From NCBI RefSeq assembly GCF_023022965.1, contig NZ_CP095462.1, positions 2,108,001 to 2,172,000 on the forward strand: a stretch of DNA of 64,000 bases, written 5' to 3'. The notes beneath the pieces are model-generated. The model did no database searches. It was not told the DNA's origin and saw only the letters and a list, made by a program, of their open reading frames with translations. This document shows, one piece after another, positions 17,953 through 27,617 of the stretch. Every line of letters starts with the position of its first letter. Position 1 is the stretch's first letter. The position numbers and the translations under genes were made by a program. The stretch comes from Ectobacillus sp. JY-23. Lineage in GTDB: Bacteria > Bacillota > Bacilli > Bacillales > Bacillaceae_G.

Positions 17953-17994
17953 CAGTTTATATAACGTATACTTGTTTAGGAAGGAGGAGTATAT

Positions 17995-18234
17995 ATGAAT
18001 GTAAACGCAACACCGGATTGGATTGGACTGCCGCGAAAGCAGGACCATACTTTATTTGTGGACTTTACTTTAACAGATGATGATGCACGCTATAAGTTGA
18101 TTGTAGAAGACAATGTCCCCCGCATTTTACAGTATAAACCTATACCGGGCCGACCAAAACCGCTGCTCGAACCAGCATCGTACGTTCCAGAAGAGGCAGA
18201 AGCGCTCATCCGATTTATCCTTTCTAATATGTAA
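17995..18234 (+). CDS. Small hypothetical protein (79 aa)
   Basis: The 79-residue soluble protein is rich in Pro and acidic residues (DWIGLPRKQDHTLFVDFTL, PIPGRPKPLLEPASYVPEE). GGAAGGAGGAG lies 7 bp before the ATG and a terminator directly follows. I do not recognise a family. It is short and probably one compact domain. It lies between wall-enzyme genes and ywqBA without obvious linkage. Confidence 0.72.
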   Translation: MNVNATPDWIGLPRKQDHTLFVDFTLTDDDARYKLIVEDNVPRILQYKPIPGRPKPLLEPASYVPEEAEALIRFILSNM

Positions 18235-18264
18235 ACCGACAGAACTCTCACTTGTCGGTTTTTT
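18234..18264 (+). terminator. Terminator of the 79-codon gene
   Basis: AACCGACA/TGTCGGTT stem followed by TTTTTT. Confidence 0.85.
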
Positions 18265-18370
18265 CTCTGCTTACCCTAACACGCCCCTTTAAAAAAAGTA
18301 GCTCTCAATCGCTACTTTACTGTAAATTCGGCTATAATGGTAGGTAGGAATTTTTTATGGAGGTAGCAAT

Positions 18371-19981
18371 ATGCTGCAGCACTCAATTGGAAAAGAAGAA
18401 ATTTTAGAAGCGGCTGATCGCATAATTGCGACGCTGAGTCCAAGTGTTGAAGAAGATCGCTTGATCATGGCGACTGGTCTGCGCTTATATCGAGAAGGAC
18501 GTGTATATAACGTAAACCTGTACGACGATGTACTAGAAGGAACCGTAGAAGAGGAAGAAACATGCACTGTACAGCTTCCTTTGCATCGCATTGACGAAAG
18601 CTATTGCGACTGTTTTCAAGTCGGCTACTGTCAGCATATGATTGCCCTTTTATTTTATGCAGGGGCTAGCTTCGGCCTTGTCGGAGAAATTATGAAGCGA
18701 TTTAAACATAAAGATAAACCAGTAGATATCCTACCGCAGCTTAAAACAGCCAAGCAATTGCTGCAAACAGCGGCTTACGAAGAAAACGACTATAACAGCT
18801 GGCTGCAATTTTTTGAGCGAGAGGCAGAAGCTTTTACGAAGGAGCAAGCTCGATATCCGTTTCGTCAATCGTATCTACTTGTTAATATTTTTGAGGACTT
18901 TTACAAAAAGTTGGCTCGTAAAGCACCGCGTGTGAATGTGCTTCGCGATTTATTTACTCTGAACGCAGCCCTATTTGGCTTCAAGCAATTGCTTCTTGCT
19001 GCTGTAAAATTTGAAGCAGAAAAGGTGTATTCCTACTACAATCCACTCGTTGTCGCGTCACGCTTTGTAGATGAAATTGACTTGTTAATCGACAAGCTTA
19101 TGGCAGGACCGATACCAATGAGCTACGACCACATGATTTCAGGAACAGGACAATTAATTCATGACTTATTCTTCACGCATCGTCTCATGCTGCCGGAGCG
19201 TTACTTTTTATACCGCCGGTTATGGAGCGATTTATTAAAACGAAACATCCATGAAGAAGAAGCGCGTATTGCTCTTGTATCATCATCTGACATGCAGCCT
19301 TTGGCTTTAGCGCATCTCGCCTTCATTCATAAACAGGATGAGACAGCTATAGAGCTTTTACAACCATTGCCGTATCAATTTGTGGATTTGTATATCTATT
19401 GGATTGATGAGCTATGTGCTGAAAGTAAATTAGAACGTGCACAAACATGGTTAACCGTTTGCTACATAAAGGTAAAGCTCTGCCTAGCAGATCATGACTA
19501 TCCTTCTAAGCGTGAGCTCGCCCGTCTCTATCTAAACGCTTATATGCGTTTCGCTGACCTTATTGACGATACAGCCGGTGCAGAGGTGATCTTGCAAGAG
19601 CTTTTACCGCACAGCTTCTTTGAATATAGCGAACACCTACTGAACCAAAAACAATATCGCATATGGGCAGATCTGCAGCTCATGATGGGCTATGATTCTA
19701 TAGATGGCTTACAGCACATTGTACGCGAAGTCGAAAAGGAAGACCGAGAAGCCGTATTGCCTTTGTATCACCGCGCCGTCATACAATGCATCGAAATGAA
19801 AAACCGCCCCGCTTACCGGCAAGCCGTTCGTTATTTAAAAAAATTGCGCACGCATTATAAGAAGCTAAAGCGTACCGACGACTGGGAACGATTCATGATG
19901 ACCATCACAGCTTCATTTTCACGCCTGCGCGCCTTACAAGAAGAACTGCGGAAAGGAAAGCTAATTGATGATAAAAACTGA
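18371..19981 (+). CDS. ywqB: SWIM zinc-finger protein (YwqB-like)
   Basis: The 536-residue protein carries a SWIM zinc finger with Cys79-x-Cys81-x5-Cys87-x-His89 (CDCFQVGYCQH); the rest is helical. SWIM proteins bind DNA or protein. In Bacillus YwqB is always next to the SNF2 helicase YwqA, and here the genes overlap by 14-17 bp, so they are translationally coupled and probably act together in DNA repair or chromatin-like remodelling. The molecular role is not established. GGAGGTAGCAAT precedes the ATG, and a TATAAT hexamer lies near 18331. Confidence 0.88.
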   Translation: MLQHSIGKEEILEAADRIIATLSPSVEEDRLIMATGLRLYREGRVYNVNLYDDVLEGTVEEEETCTVQLPLHRIDESYCDCFQVGYCQHMIALLFYAGASFGLVGEIMKRFKHKDKPVDILPQLKTAKQLLQTAAYEENDYNSWLQFFEREAEAFTKEQARYPFRQSYLLVNIFEDFYKKLARKAPRVNVLRDLFTLNAALFGFKQLLLAAVKFEAEKVYSYYNPLVVASRFVDEIDLLIDKLMAGPIPMSYDHMISGTGQLIHDLFFTHRLMLPERYFLYRRLWSDLLKRNIHEEEARIALVSSSDMQPLALAHLAFIHKQDETAIELLQPLPYQFVDLYIYWIDELCAESKLERAQTWLTVCYIKVKLCLADHDYPSKRELARLYLNAYMRFADLIDDTAGAEVILQELLPHSFFEYSEHLLNQKQYRIWADLQLMMGYDSIDGLQHIVREVEKEDREAVLPLYHRAVIQCIEMKNRPAYRQAVRYLKKLRTHYKKLKRTDDWERFMMTITASFSRLRALQEELRKGKLIDDKN

Positions 19982-22685
19982 AATACCACTGCATTTACAA
20001 CAACTTGATAATAGCTGGTTTTTATGGAGTGAGGCAGAAGATACATGGGAAGATTTTGCCTTTGCTTGGCACACGACCTCCTTTTACGGTACACTTCGCA
20101 AATCGTATGTACATGAAGGCAACAGCGGCTTTCTTCTAACGGCACTAGAGGCACTGGAGATGGCCACTCTTCCCTTTAATTCTTTCGCGCATTTTCGTTG
20201 TCACGCTTTACTTCGTTATCGTGATGATGCTCTTCGGGCATGGGCTCATTATCAAGAGGGAAACTTCCTTCCCGACTTTTCTGCATGGGCAGAGCGTATT
20301 TATTGGAAACCGCTAGGAGACGAGCTACCTGAAGAAATTGGAGTCCTATTCTCTGAAGCCATCACATATGCATTACAAACAAATGTACCGCGAAACGAAC
20401 AATGGGAAAATGCACTGCGCCTCTTAGAACATCGCACCTTCTCTGTAAAGCAATTAGAAGCTGCGAGCAACGAGGAAGATTGGCTCCGAAAAATCGGCTT
20501 TTTAGAAGATGATACACCGTTTACCATTGGACTGCGTTTATTAGAGCCACAGGAAGACTATGAAACTTGGAAGCTGGAGACGATTTTAATGACAAAGCGC
20601 GGCGCTGCTAAAACGTACGTGTATACAGATTCTGCTTCCTTGCCAAAACGTTGGAAATCTTATGAAGAGCGAATTCTGCAAACCTATCAGGGCTGGGAAA
20701 AGCTGGTTCCTTGGCTTGTGGAGGATGGCGTGTTGCGGCATGAACTGTACGAAGGAGAAGCCTGGAGGTTTTTGACCGAGGCAAGCAATGAGCTTTTGGC
20801 AGCTGGCGTGGATATTCTGCTTCCATCCTGGTGGCAGCAGCTTAAGCAAACAAAGCTATCGCTGCGCGCAAAAGTAAAAGGAAATGTCCAAGGAGAATCC
20901 TTCTTTGGCATGCATACGCTCATTAACTTTGATTGGAAAATTTCCACTGGTGCAGCTGAGCTTTCTGAGGCAGAGTTTTTGGCACTTGTTGAACAAAATC
21001 GCCGTCTCATCAATATTAACGGTGAATGGATTAAGCTCGATCCCGCTTTTATTGAACATGTGAAAAAACTGATGGAAAAAGCCGACCGACAAGGTATGGA
21101 GATGAAGGATTTGCTGCAGCAGGAATTGCTTCGACCAGAGCCTGAAGATATACCGGAGGATAACCCATTTGCGGAAATTGCGATTGAGCTGGACGATTAT
21201 TATGAAAGCTTGCTTGGTAGACTCCTTGAAATTGGAAACGTACCGAAAAAACAAATGCCGGACAGCCTGCAAGCAACGCTTCGTCCTTATCAGCAAACAG
21301 GCATTGAATGGCTTCTGTACCACCGCGAACTCGGCTTTGGTGCATTATTAGCCGACGATATGGGACTGGGAAAAACATTGTCAACGATTTCCTATATGTT
21401 ATACGCCAAGGAAAACCGTATGACAAAGGGGCCTGCGCTTGTAATAGCCCCCACTTCGGTTCTCGGGAACTGGCAAAAAGAGCTTGAACGCTTTGCGCCG
21501 AGCCTGCGCGTTAGCTTACATTACGGTAGCACTCGCGCAAAAGGAGAAGCTTTCTTGCCTTCTTTAATTGATAAAGATGTGATACTCACATCATATACGC
21601 TTGCCAATTTGGATGAAGCGGAGCTTTCTTCTTACACATGGAGCAGCATCGTTCTGGATGAAGCCCAAAACATTAAAAATGCTCACACCAAGCAGTCCCG
21701 TGCCGTACGTCATTTGACTGCGCATCATAAAGTGGCTTTAACAGGCACACCGATGGAGAATCGCCTATCCGAACTATGGGCCATCTTTGACTTTTTAAAT
21801 CCAGGTTATCTTGGTAGTTTAACACAGTTTCAGCGCCGGTTCGTTACGCCGATTGAAAAAGATCGTGACGAGCAAAAAATTCAGGGCTTACAGCGTTTAA
21901 TCGCACCGTTTTTACTGCGCCGCACTAAACAGGATCCGGACGTTGCTTTAAATCTACCGGATAAGCAGGAACAGAAGGAATATTGTGCGCTGACCGTCGA
22001 ACAGGCATCGCTGTATGAACAGATGGTTCGCGATACCTTGTCCAACGTACAAACACTTTCCGGCATTGAACGACGCGGTTTTATTTTACTCATGCTGAAT
22101 AAACTCAAGCAAATTTGTAACCACCCGGCTCTGTATTTAAAGGAAGAAGCGCCGCAAAATATCATTGAGCGCTCCATGAAGATGGAAAAACTGCAGGAGC
22201 TCGTTGAAAACATTCGCGAACGTGATGAAAGCTGCATCATTTTTACTCAATATATCCGTATGGGTGATATGCTGAAAAATGTTCTGGAGCAACAAACGGG
22301 CGAACCAGTGCTGTTTCTAAATGGCAGCGTAAAAAAAGCAGATCGCGACCACATGATTAATGAATTCCAAAGCGGACGCTACAAAATCTTTATTTTATCT
22401 CTTAAGGCCGGCGGTACCGGATTGAATTTGACCGCTGCCAACCATGTGATCCACTACGACCGCTGGTGGAATCCAGCCGTGGAAAACCAAGCAACCGACC
22501 GCGCTTATCGCATCGGTCAAAAACGCTTTGTGCATGTTCATAAACTGATTACCACCGGCACCCTTGAAGAAAAAATAGATGATATGCTCGAACGCAAACA
22601 ATCACTCAACAACACCATTATCACAAGCGACAACTGGATTACAGAGCTCACAACCGAAGAGCTACAAGAACTACTGCACGGATAA
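19968..22685 (+). CDS. ywqA: SNF2-family DEAD/H ATPase/helicase (YwqA-like)
   Basis: The 905-residue Swi2/Snf2 ATPase is a double-stranded DNA translocase. An N-terminal bacterial SNF2-associated region (about 1-420) precedes the two RecA lobes. Visible motifs are I DDMGLGKT near 463, II DEAQNIKN near 564, III ALTGTPMEN near 590, V GGTGLNLTAANHVIHYDRWWNP near 815 and VI QATDRAYRIGQ near 841. The start is ATG at 19968 (or TTG at 19965), inside the ywqB end, with AAAGGAAAG upstream. Operon with ywqB; a terminator follows the stop. Confidence 0.93.
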   Translation: MIKTEIPLHLQQLDNSWFLWSEAEDTWEDFAFAWHTTSFYGTLRKSYVHEGNSGFLLTALEALEMATLPFNSFAHFRCHALLRYRDDALRAWAHYQEGNFLPDFSAWAERIYWKPLGDELPEEIGVLFSEAITYALQTNVPRNEQWENALRLLEHRTFSVKQLEAASNEEDWLRKIGFLEDDTPFTIGLRLLEPQEDYETWKLETILMTKRGAAKTYVYTDSASLPKRWKSYEERILQTYQGWEKLVPWLVEDGVLRHELYEGEAWRFLTEASNELLAAGVDILLPSWWQQLKQTKLSLRAKVKGNVQGESFFGMHTLINFDWKISTGAAELSEAEFLALVEQNRRLININGEWIKLDPAFIEHVKKLMEKADRQGMEMKDLLQQELLRPEPEDIPEDNPFAEIAIELDDYYESLLGRLLEIGNVPKKQMPDSLQATLRPYQQTGIEWLLYHRELGFGALLADDMGLGKTLSTISYMLYAKENRMTKGPALVIAPTSVLGNWQKELERFAPSLRVSLHYGSTRAKGEAFLPSLIDKDVILTSYTLANLDEAELSSYTWSSIVLDEAQNIKNAHTKQSRAVRHLTAHHKVALTGTPMENRLSELWAIFDFLNPGYLGSLTQFQRRFVTPIEKDRDEQKIQGLQRLIAPFLLRRTKQDPDVALNLPDKQEQKEYCALTVEQASLYEQMVRDTLSNVQTLSGIERRGFILLMLNKLKQICNHPALYLKEEAPQNIIERSMKMEKLQELVENIRERDESCIIFTQYIRMGDMLKNVLEQQTGEPVLFLNGSVKKADRDHMINEFQSGRYKIFILSLKAGGTGLNLTAANHVIHYDRWWNPAVENQATDRAYRIGQKRFVHVHKLITTGTLEEKIDDMLERKQSLNNTIITSDNWITELTTEELQELLHG

Positions 22686-22687
22686 AA

Positions 22688-22717
22688 CAAAAAGGAAGAG
22701 CCGCCCTCTTCCTTTTT
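22688..22717 (+). terminator. Terminator of ywqBA
   Basis: AAAAAGGAAGAG/CTCTTCCTTTTT stem directly after the stop. Confidence 0.88.
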
Positions 22718-22752
22718 CATTTGATTTTTTCTGTATCACAGGCTGATTTCTA

Positions 22753-23172
22753 TTGACACTCCCACCCCTAAAGGGGCAAGCTGGCTAACGCCAGTGGGAT
22801 TCTCAAATGACGAAGCGTTCGCAGTCCATTTCTGTTTTGAACAGTCTTTGAGATTAGGGTGTGCCATCACCCCTCCATAGGCAGTGCGTATAGCACCTAT
22901 GGCTACGGTACTGTGACCATACCGTACAGATTTTGAGTTCTCATATGCGTTTTAGCGTCTTGTGCGTGACGACACATATCGTTTTACCGATAGCGTGTAT
23001 TAGGCTGTCGAACCTCATACAATATCCAGTTTTCAGAGAACGATTTGTTTTAGAGACTTATACTTGTCTATGTGGATATTGTACCATGTTTTGCGTAGCA
23101 AAAGCGATACTTTCATCCCATGCCTAAAGGCGGACTAAAGTCCTGCATGGGCTTTCTTATATCGCAAATTCT
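22753..23172 (-). mobile_element. Non-autonomous IS200/IS605-type element (PATE) with IS608-like ends
   Basis: The element is 420 bp with no transposase gene. Each end folds into a branched hairpin of the same design. At 23117-23151, CCCATGC/GCATGGG encloses CCTAAAGG and GGACTAAAGTCC. At 22761-22798, CCCA/TGGG encloses CCCCTAAAGGGG and CTGGCTAACGCCAG. Read on the minus strand, TTAC lies 20 nt before the left hairpin (23173-23176) and the right end closes with TCAA (22753-22756), the same cleavage tetranucleotides as IS608. A further hairpin (ACGGTA/TACCGT near 22908) lies inside. The right part resembles the guide-RNA region of TnpB elements; that is inference. Confidence 0.75.
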
Positions 23173-23204
23173 GTAAAATTGCCGCCGTTATTGACCTAAT
23201 CTAC

Positions 23205-23244
23205 CTTCTATCGGCCAAACTTCTCTTCTATCAGCCAACAGAGA
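23205..23244. repeat. Two tandem copies of a 20-bp CTTCTATCGGCCAA repeat
   Basis: CTTCTATCGGCCAAACTTCT is followed directly by CTTCTATCAGCCAACAGAGA. The same unit, with a 21-bp period, is repeated at 44416-44499. Confidence 0.7.
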
Positions 23245-23252
23245 CGATTGGT

Positions 23253-24506
23253 CTAGTGAATGGGCTCCATAAAGATGGCAGTGATAGCAACAGCTTTTTC
23301 ATATTGCTTACTATTTGCATAGTACTCATACAGCTGCTTACCGTACCGATGCAGCAACGTCATGTGCCTGTTGGATACAAAATAAGGAAATGCTTGTTTC
23401 TCTAATACTTCATAATAGGCCTCCTCTGCGCCTTCTATTCTATATAAAAGCAACTGAAACAACAGCTTGTATAGGTAGCTTTTACGCTCTTTCGCAGCTG
23501 CTAAGCCCTCTTTTACCTTCTGTATTAGCTTTCCTTTCGGTATGAGCTTTCCTTCAAATCCATTATTTAAATAGCTGTATAATCGCTGTATATATATGAT
23601 AGTAGATGGTTCGGCCATCTGCATGGCGCGTTGATAAAAGGGGTGTGCTAAAGCGTATTCGTTTCTTCGGAAGTATTCATAGCCCAAGTTGTTCAGTAGC
23701 ATTGCTTTAATACCATTGGCCTGGAAAATTTCCGTGTCTTCAATCAGACGCTCATAGCGTGCAGCTACTTCTCTAAAATCAAGCCTTGTATCCTCAGCCA
23801 TCTGCAGCAGCATAATAGATTCCGCATTAAAAGCACGTAAAAAATTATTGGTGTGCTTAAAGTGCTGCAATGCTTTTTCAGCATATAAATAAGCGGGTAC
23901 GCGTGCGCTTATACAATGATAAGCCACAGCCAAATGATAATAGTATTCGGGATTTCCATACTCCTCAATACGAATTTCTCGCAGCACCTGAATTGCTTTT
24001 TGGTGATTATCGCTCTCAGAACTGCTGAATTCATTAATATAAAACATTCCCAGAACATGGCGTAGCAAACTCATTTCATAAGGTGAAAAATCGCTATACT
24101 TATCCTGGACATGCTGAAGCAATGTTCTAGCACGCTGTATATCCATTTTCATAATCCAATATCTCGCTTGCAAAAGCTGATACAACACAGCATAGTTTGA
24201 AGCCATTAAAAATGGAAATGCCGCAAGTTCCTCTTTGATGCTATCCATCTCTTTTGGGCGCTGCATAATCATGGCTGTATGCCATTGCTGCAATCTACTT
24301 TCAATGTCACGCAGTGCTTCCATTTCTTTCTCGATATCAATATGAAGCCGCTCAGAAAACAGCTTAATAATTTCAGGAGAATATGCAGTTTGCCCACGTT
24401 CAATTTTGCTAACATGCGTTGTTGAACAAATTCCCTTACCAAGTTGCTCCTGTGTTAAGCCTGCTTTTTTACGGTAAAATTTAATGATTTCTCCCTCTAG
24501 CATCAT
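23253..24506 (-). CDS. HTH-TPR transcriptional regulator (RRNPP-like)
   Basis: The 417-residue protein has an N-terminal Xre-type helix-turn-helix (residues 5-62; GLTQEQLGKGICSTTHVSKIERGQ) and a long all-helical TPR region. This is the architecture and length of NprR/PlcR/Rgg-type regulators that bind re-imported signalling peptides. No small peptide gene was found just downstream, where the IS605-type element lies, so it may be an orphan. It lies 17 bp after the SgrR-like gene in the same direction and is probably cotranscribed. AGGGGAGAGGT precedes the tandem ATG start. Confidence 0.85.
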   Translation of the reverse strand: MMLEGEIIKFYRKKAGLTQEQLGKGICSTTHVSKIERGQTAYSPEIIKLFSERLHIDIEKEMEALRDIESRLQQWHTAMIMQRPKEMDSIKEELAAFPFLMASNYAVLYQLLQARYWIMKMDIQRARTLLQHVQDKYSDFSPYEMSLLRHVLGMFYINEFSSSESDNHQKAIQVLREIRIEEYGNPEYYYHLAVAYHCISARVPAYLYAEKALQHFKHTNNFLRAFNAESIMLLQMAEDTRLDFREVAARYERLIEDTEIFQANGIKAMLLNNLGYEYFRRNEYALAHPFYQRAMQMAEPSTIIYIQRLYSYLNNGFEGKLIPKGKLIQKVKEGLAAAKERKSYLYKLLFQLLLYRIEGAEEAYYEVLEKQAFPYFVSNRHMTLLHRYGKQLYEYYANSKQYEKAVAITAIFMEPIH

Positions 24507-24523
24507 ACCTCTCCCCTTATTTT

Positions 24524-26242
24524 CTATGTAGGCTTAATCCATACGCGACGAAAATCTGCCCAACCAAAACGTCGCGGTGTAACTTCCTGCAGTAACGGCG
24601 AATACGATTTCTTTTTTAAAGCATGATAGAAAAAGAGAAACACGTGCGTTCGGCGGATATATTCTTCAATCTCATCCATCAAACGAAGCCGCTCCCTCTC
24701 CTGGGCAGCACGAGCAAACATCTGCAGTTGTACATCCAATTCTTCTTTCCATTCCCCACCTATAAAGCGATGCAAAAATGAGCTTTTATTTTGGAATGCG
24801 CTCATAAATGACACATGTATGTCGGCGTCAAACTCTTCCCCCATTGTCAATATATCTGCCTCATGTAGTTTATCCTCGTAATACTCACTAATGGAAAATG
24901 GAACAACTGTGAGAGAAATACCAAGCATAGCACAGCGCTTCTGAATCCATATCGCATCCGCTAAGCTGTCTGAAAAAGATAAAGCATATAAGCGCAGTTC
25001 CTCTCCTTTATACGCACTTTGTGCCAAACAGCGACGAGCACGCTCCAATGATTTGTCTTCCCTTATACTCTTAGATGGGAAAAAGCTACTTGCCGGCTTT
25101 GCTTCTGTTCGTTCCAGCTCCTCTAGCATCACGCTTGCATCCAACGCTTCATATAAAGCCGCTCGCAAAAAGCGATCCTGTAACAGTGGTTTATGCAGAT
25201 TAAAAGCCACGTAACGGCAGCCGTTACTCATATCGGTAATCTCTTCTTTTTCTTCCGTAGAAACTGGCAATTCGTATGTAAATTGCAGCTTTGATTGCTG
25301 TGGAACAAATAAAATATCAATGCGGTCAAGGAGTGCCCGTTCTTTAAAATACGTATTGTATGCGGTGAGTGTCACATGCGTCTCGTGCTTTTGATACATA
25401 AAAGCTCCGGTACCGACGAGTTTTTCCTCTGTAAACCGTACATCAGAAGGAAGGATAGAAAAACCCACTGTACTCACATAATGTAAAAAAAGCGAGGAAT
25501 CACGTTTAAGCACAATTTTTACACAATATGGATGGATAATGTGCATCTCCTTTACCTCTTCCATCATCCATGCATTAGAGCCCTTACTTGCTTGTAGTCT
25601 TTGAAACGAATACACCACATCCTCAGCTGTTAATACTTTACCGTGGTGAAACGTCACACCCTTTCGCAAATAAAATGTCCATATGAAATGCTCATTATCA
25701 TATTCCCATGCGTGCGCAAGATGAGGTTGAATTGTTCCATTGTTCTCATCAAAGCATACGAGCGTATCAAATACTTGACGAAGCAAATGACTCTCCATAG
25801 TAATATACACATGCGCAGGGTCTAAAACAGAAAGCGCGCGCCGAAACGGAATACGAAGTATATCCAGTTCTTGCGTTTGTTTTAAGCCTACATAGTCTTG
25901 TAGTTGCTTGGCAATAGGCTCTAATATATGCGGGGGAATGGGCTGATGTAATACACGTAAACAAGCATCTACTTTTCCTTCTTCCAAATACCCAGCAACG
26001 ATTGTATGCAAGTCATCACTAAAGGGCCGTGTATACAAAAGCTCTGAGGTATGTCCTCGTCCACGCCCCGGCTCATATTGTAGCCAGCCTTCAGTCTGCA
26101 GCTTTTGCAGAATTACCTTTACATTTTTTCTTGTACAACAAAGTACATCTGCCATTTGAGAAAGTGTGACCTGTACGCGTCGTTCTTCCTCCTCCTGCAG
26201 CAAAGCTGCCCTTAATGCCACGTAATGGTCAATCGCTTTCAT
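24524..26242 (-). CDS. SgrR-family regulator: winged helix plus solute-binding domain
   Basis: The 572-residue protein has an N-terminal SgrR-type winged-helix domain (about residues 1-115; TLSQMADVLCCTRKNVKVILQKLQTEGWLQY) fused to a family-5 extracellular solute-binding-like domain (about 150-470; WTFYLRKGVTFHHGKVLTAEDVVYSFQRL). There is no signal peptide, so the binding domain acts inside the cell as a ligand sensor. In Escherichia coli SgrR responds to sugar-phosphate stress. Here the divergent MFS exporter gene 115 bp away is the obvious target. The ligand is unknown. Confidence 0.88.
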   Translation of the reverse strand: MKAIDHYVALRAALLQEEEERRVQVTLSQMADVLCCTRKNVKVILQKLQTEGWLQYEPGRGRGHTSELLYTRPFSDDLHTIVAGYLEEGKVDACLRVLHQPIPPHILEPIAKQLQDYVGLKQTQELDILRIPFRRALSVLDPAHVYITMESHLLRQVFDTLVCFDENNGTIQPHLAHAWEYDNEHFIWTFYLRKGVTFHHGKVLTAEDVVYSFQRLQASKGSNAWMMEEVKEMHIIHPYCVKIVLKRDSSLFLHYVSTVGFSILPSDVRFTEEKLVGTGAFMYQKHETHVTLTAYNTYFKERALLDRIDILFVPQQSKLQFTYELPVSTEEKEEITDMSNGCRYVAFNLHKPLLQDRFLRAALYEALDASVMLEELERTEAKPASSFFPSKSIREDKSLERARRCLAQSAYKGEELRLYALSFSDSLADAIWIQKRCAMLGISLTVVPFSISEYYEDKLHEADILTMGEEFDADIHVSFMSAFQNKSSFLHRFIGGEWKEELDVQLQMFARAAQERERLRLMDEIEEYIRRTHVFLFFYHALKKKSYSPLLQEVTPRRFGWADFRRVWIKPT

Positions 26243-26357
26243 GCTTCCACCTCCATAAAAGGGGACATTTTTTACATAAGTTTACCCTTTTTATTCCTCT
26301 TTTTCCATGTAAAATTCTATATAAGCTTTATACATACCGCAAAGGGGGAGGACAACT

Positions 26358-27608
26358 ATGTTTTTGCAGCTTCACCGGAATATTCAAATTCGTATTTTAA
26401 CATCATTTTTATCCCGCGCTGTCGGTTCCATGGTATTTCCATTTATGGCTATTTACTTTACAGAGACAATGTCCGCCACATGGGCTGGCCTTTTATTACT
26501 CATTAATGTTGTTGCCTCTTTACTTATGGGCTTTTACGGCGGTTATATCGCCGATCGTATCGGGCGGAAAAGGGTGATGATTTGGGGACAAACTGCAACA
26601 ATTCTTTCTTTCGCATGTATGGCTTTGGCTAACTCTCCTTGGTGGGAATCCCCATGGTTGACATTCTTTATGATGTTGGTCAACAGTCTAGCTGCGGGTC
26701 TCATTAATCCAGCTGCAGAAGCCATGCTGATTGATGTGAGCACAAAAGAAACGCGGGCGTTTATGTATAGTGTAAACTACTGGGCTGTCAATCTATCTAT
26801 TATGCTTGGCGCTTTAGTTGGCGGTTGGTTTTTTAAAACACATCGCTTTGAGCTGTTTCTTACCTTAACTATGATTGCCGCTGTTACGTTATTCATTATG
26901 GCAATCTGGATGACAGAGGTATATCAGCCGAAGAAACGTACTGAAAAAGTAACAGTTTGGAAAGATATTACGCTCAGCTATCGCGTTGTAATGAAAAATC
27001 GTACCTTTCTCATTTTTTCCCTTGCTAGTATTTTTGTACTCGCACTAGAATTTCAGCGCAACAACTACATTGCTGTTCGACTCTCAGAGGAGTTCCCGGC
27101 CTACACCGCAGGCTTGTTCGGTTATGAATGGAAGATGGACGGCATTCGCATGCTTAGCTTTTTAACGATGGAAAACACCTTCCTCATTGTAGCTTGTACA
27201 GTTCTTGTGGCACGCTGGATGCAATCCAGACCGGAATTGCCGCTGTTGTACTTAGGTACCTTCCTGCAAGCCGTCGGTTTTGGTGTAATGGCTTTTCATA
27301 ATCATATCGCTGTTTTATTACTTGCTTGCCTTGTGCAAACAATCGGAGAGATGCTGTATGTACCGGTGCGACAATCAAAAATGGCTGATATTATTGAAGA
27401 TGAAGCGAGGGGCGCTTATATGGCAATCAACGGGCTGGTGTTTCAAGCTGCTAAAATCATCGGCGCGCTTGGTATTATTCTCGGTAACTTGATTGGTGGC
27501 TTTGGAATGGCACTGGGCTATCTTGTCCTTGGAATTGCCAGCATTCTTTTATTTAAACACGTACTTGAACAGAAAAAAGCAATGCAACTGACACAAAGAA
27601 AAGCGTAG
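26358..27608 (+). CDS. MFS transporter, probable efflux pump
   Basis: The 416-residue polytopic protein has 12 predicted membrane segments. The MFS motif A, GGYIADRIGRKRVM, lies at residues 61-74 between TM2 and TM3. It is divergent from the SgrR-like regulator, the arrangement in which SgrR relatives control sugar or drug exporters. GGGGGAGGACAACT precedes the ATG. The AAA-type kinase gene follows with no gap, so the two are likely cotranscribed. The substrate cannot be deduced from sequence alone. Confidence 0.88.
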   Translation: MFLQLHRNIQIRILTSFLSRAVGSMVFPFMAIYFTETMSATWAGLLLLINVVASLLMGFYGGYIADRIGRKRVMIWGQTATILSFACMALANSPWWESPWLTFFMMLVNSLAAGLINPAAEAMLIDVSTKETRAFMYSVNYWAVNLSIMLGALVGGWFFKTHRFELFLTLTMIAAVTLFIMAIWMTEVYQPKKRTEKVTVWKDITLSYRVVMKNRTFLIFSLASIFVLALEFQRNNYIAVRLSEEFPAYTAGLFGYEWKMDGIRMLSFLTMENTFLIVACTVLVARWMQSRPELPLLYLGTFLQAVGFGVMAFHNHIAVLLLACLVQTIGEMLYVPVRQSKMADIIEDEARGAYMAINGLVFQAAKIIGALGIILGNLIGGFGMALGYLVLGIASILLFKHVLEQKKAMQLTQRKA

Positions 27609-27617
27609 GTGATGAAG

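Noticed and set aside
22933-23127. 64-codon plus-strand frame within the IS605-type element
   Set aside because: It crosses the structured interior and ends of the element, with no ribosome-binding site and no similarity to TnpA or TnpB.
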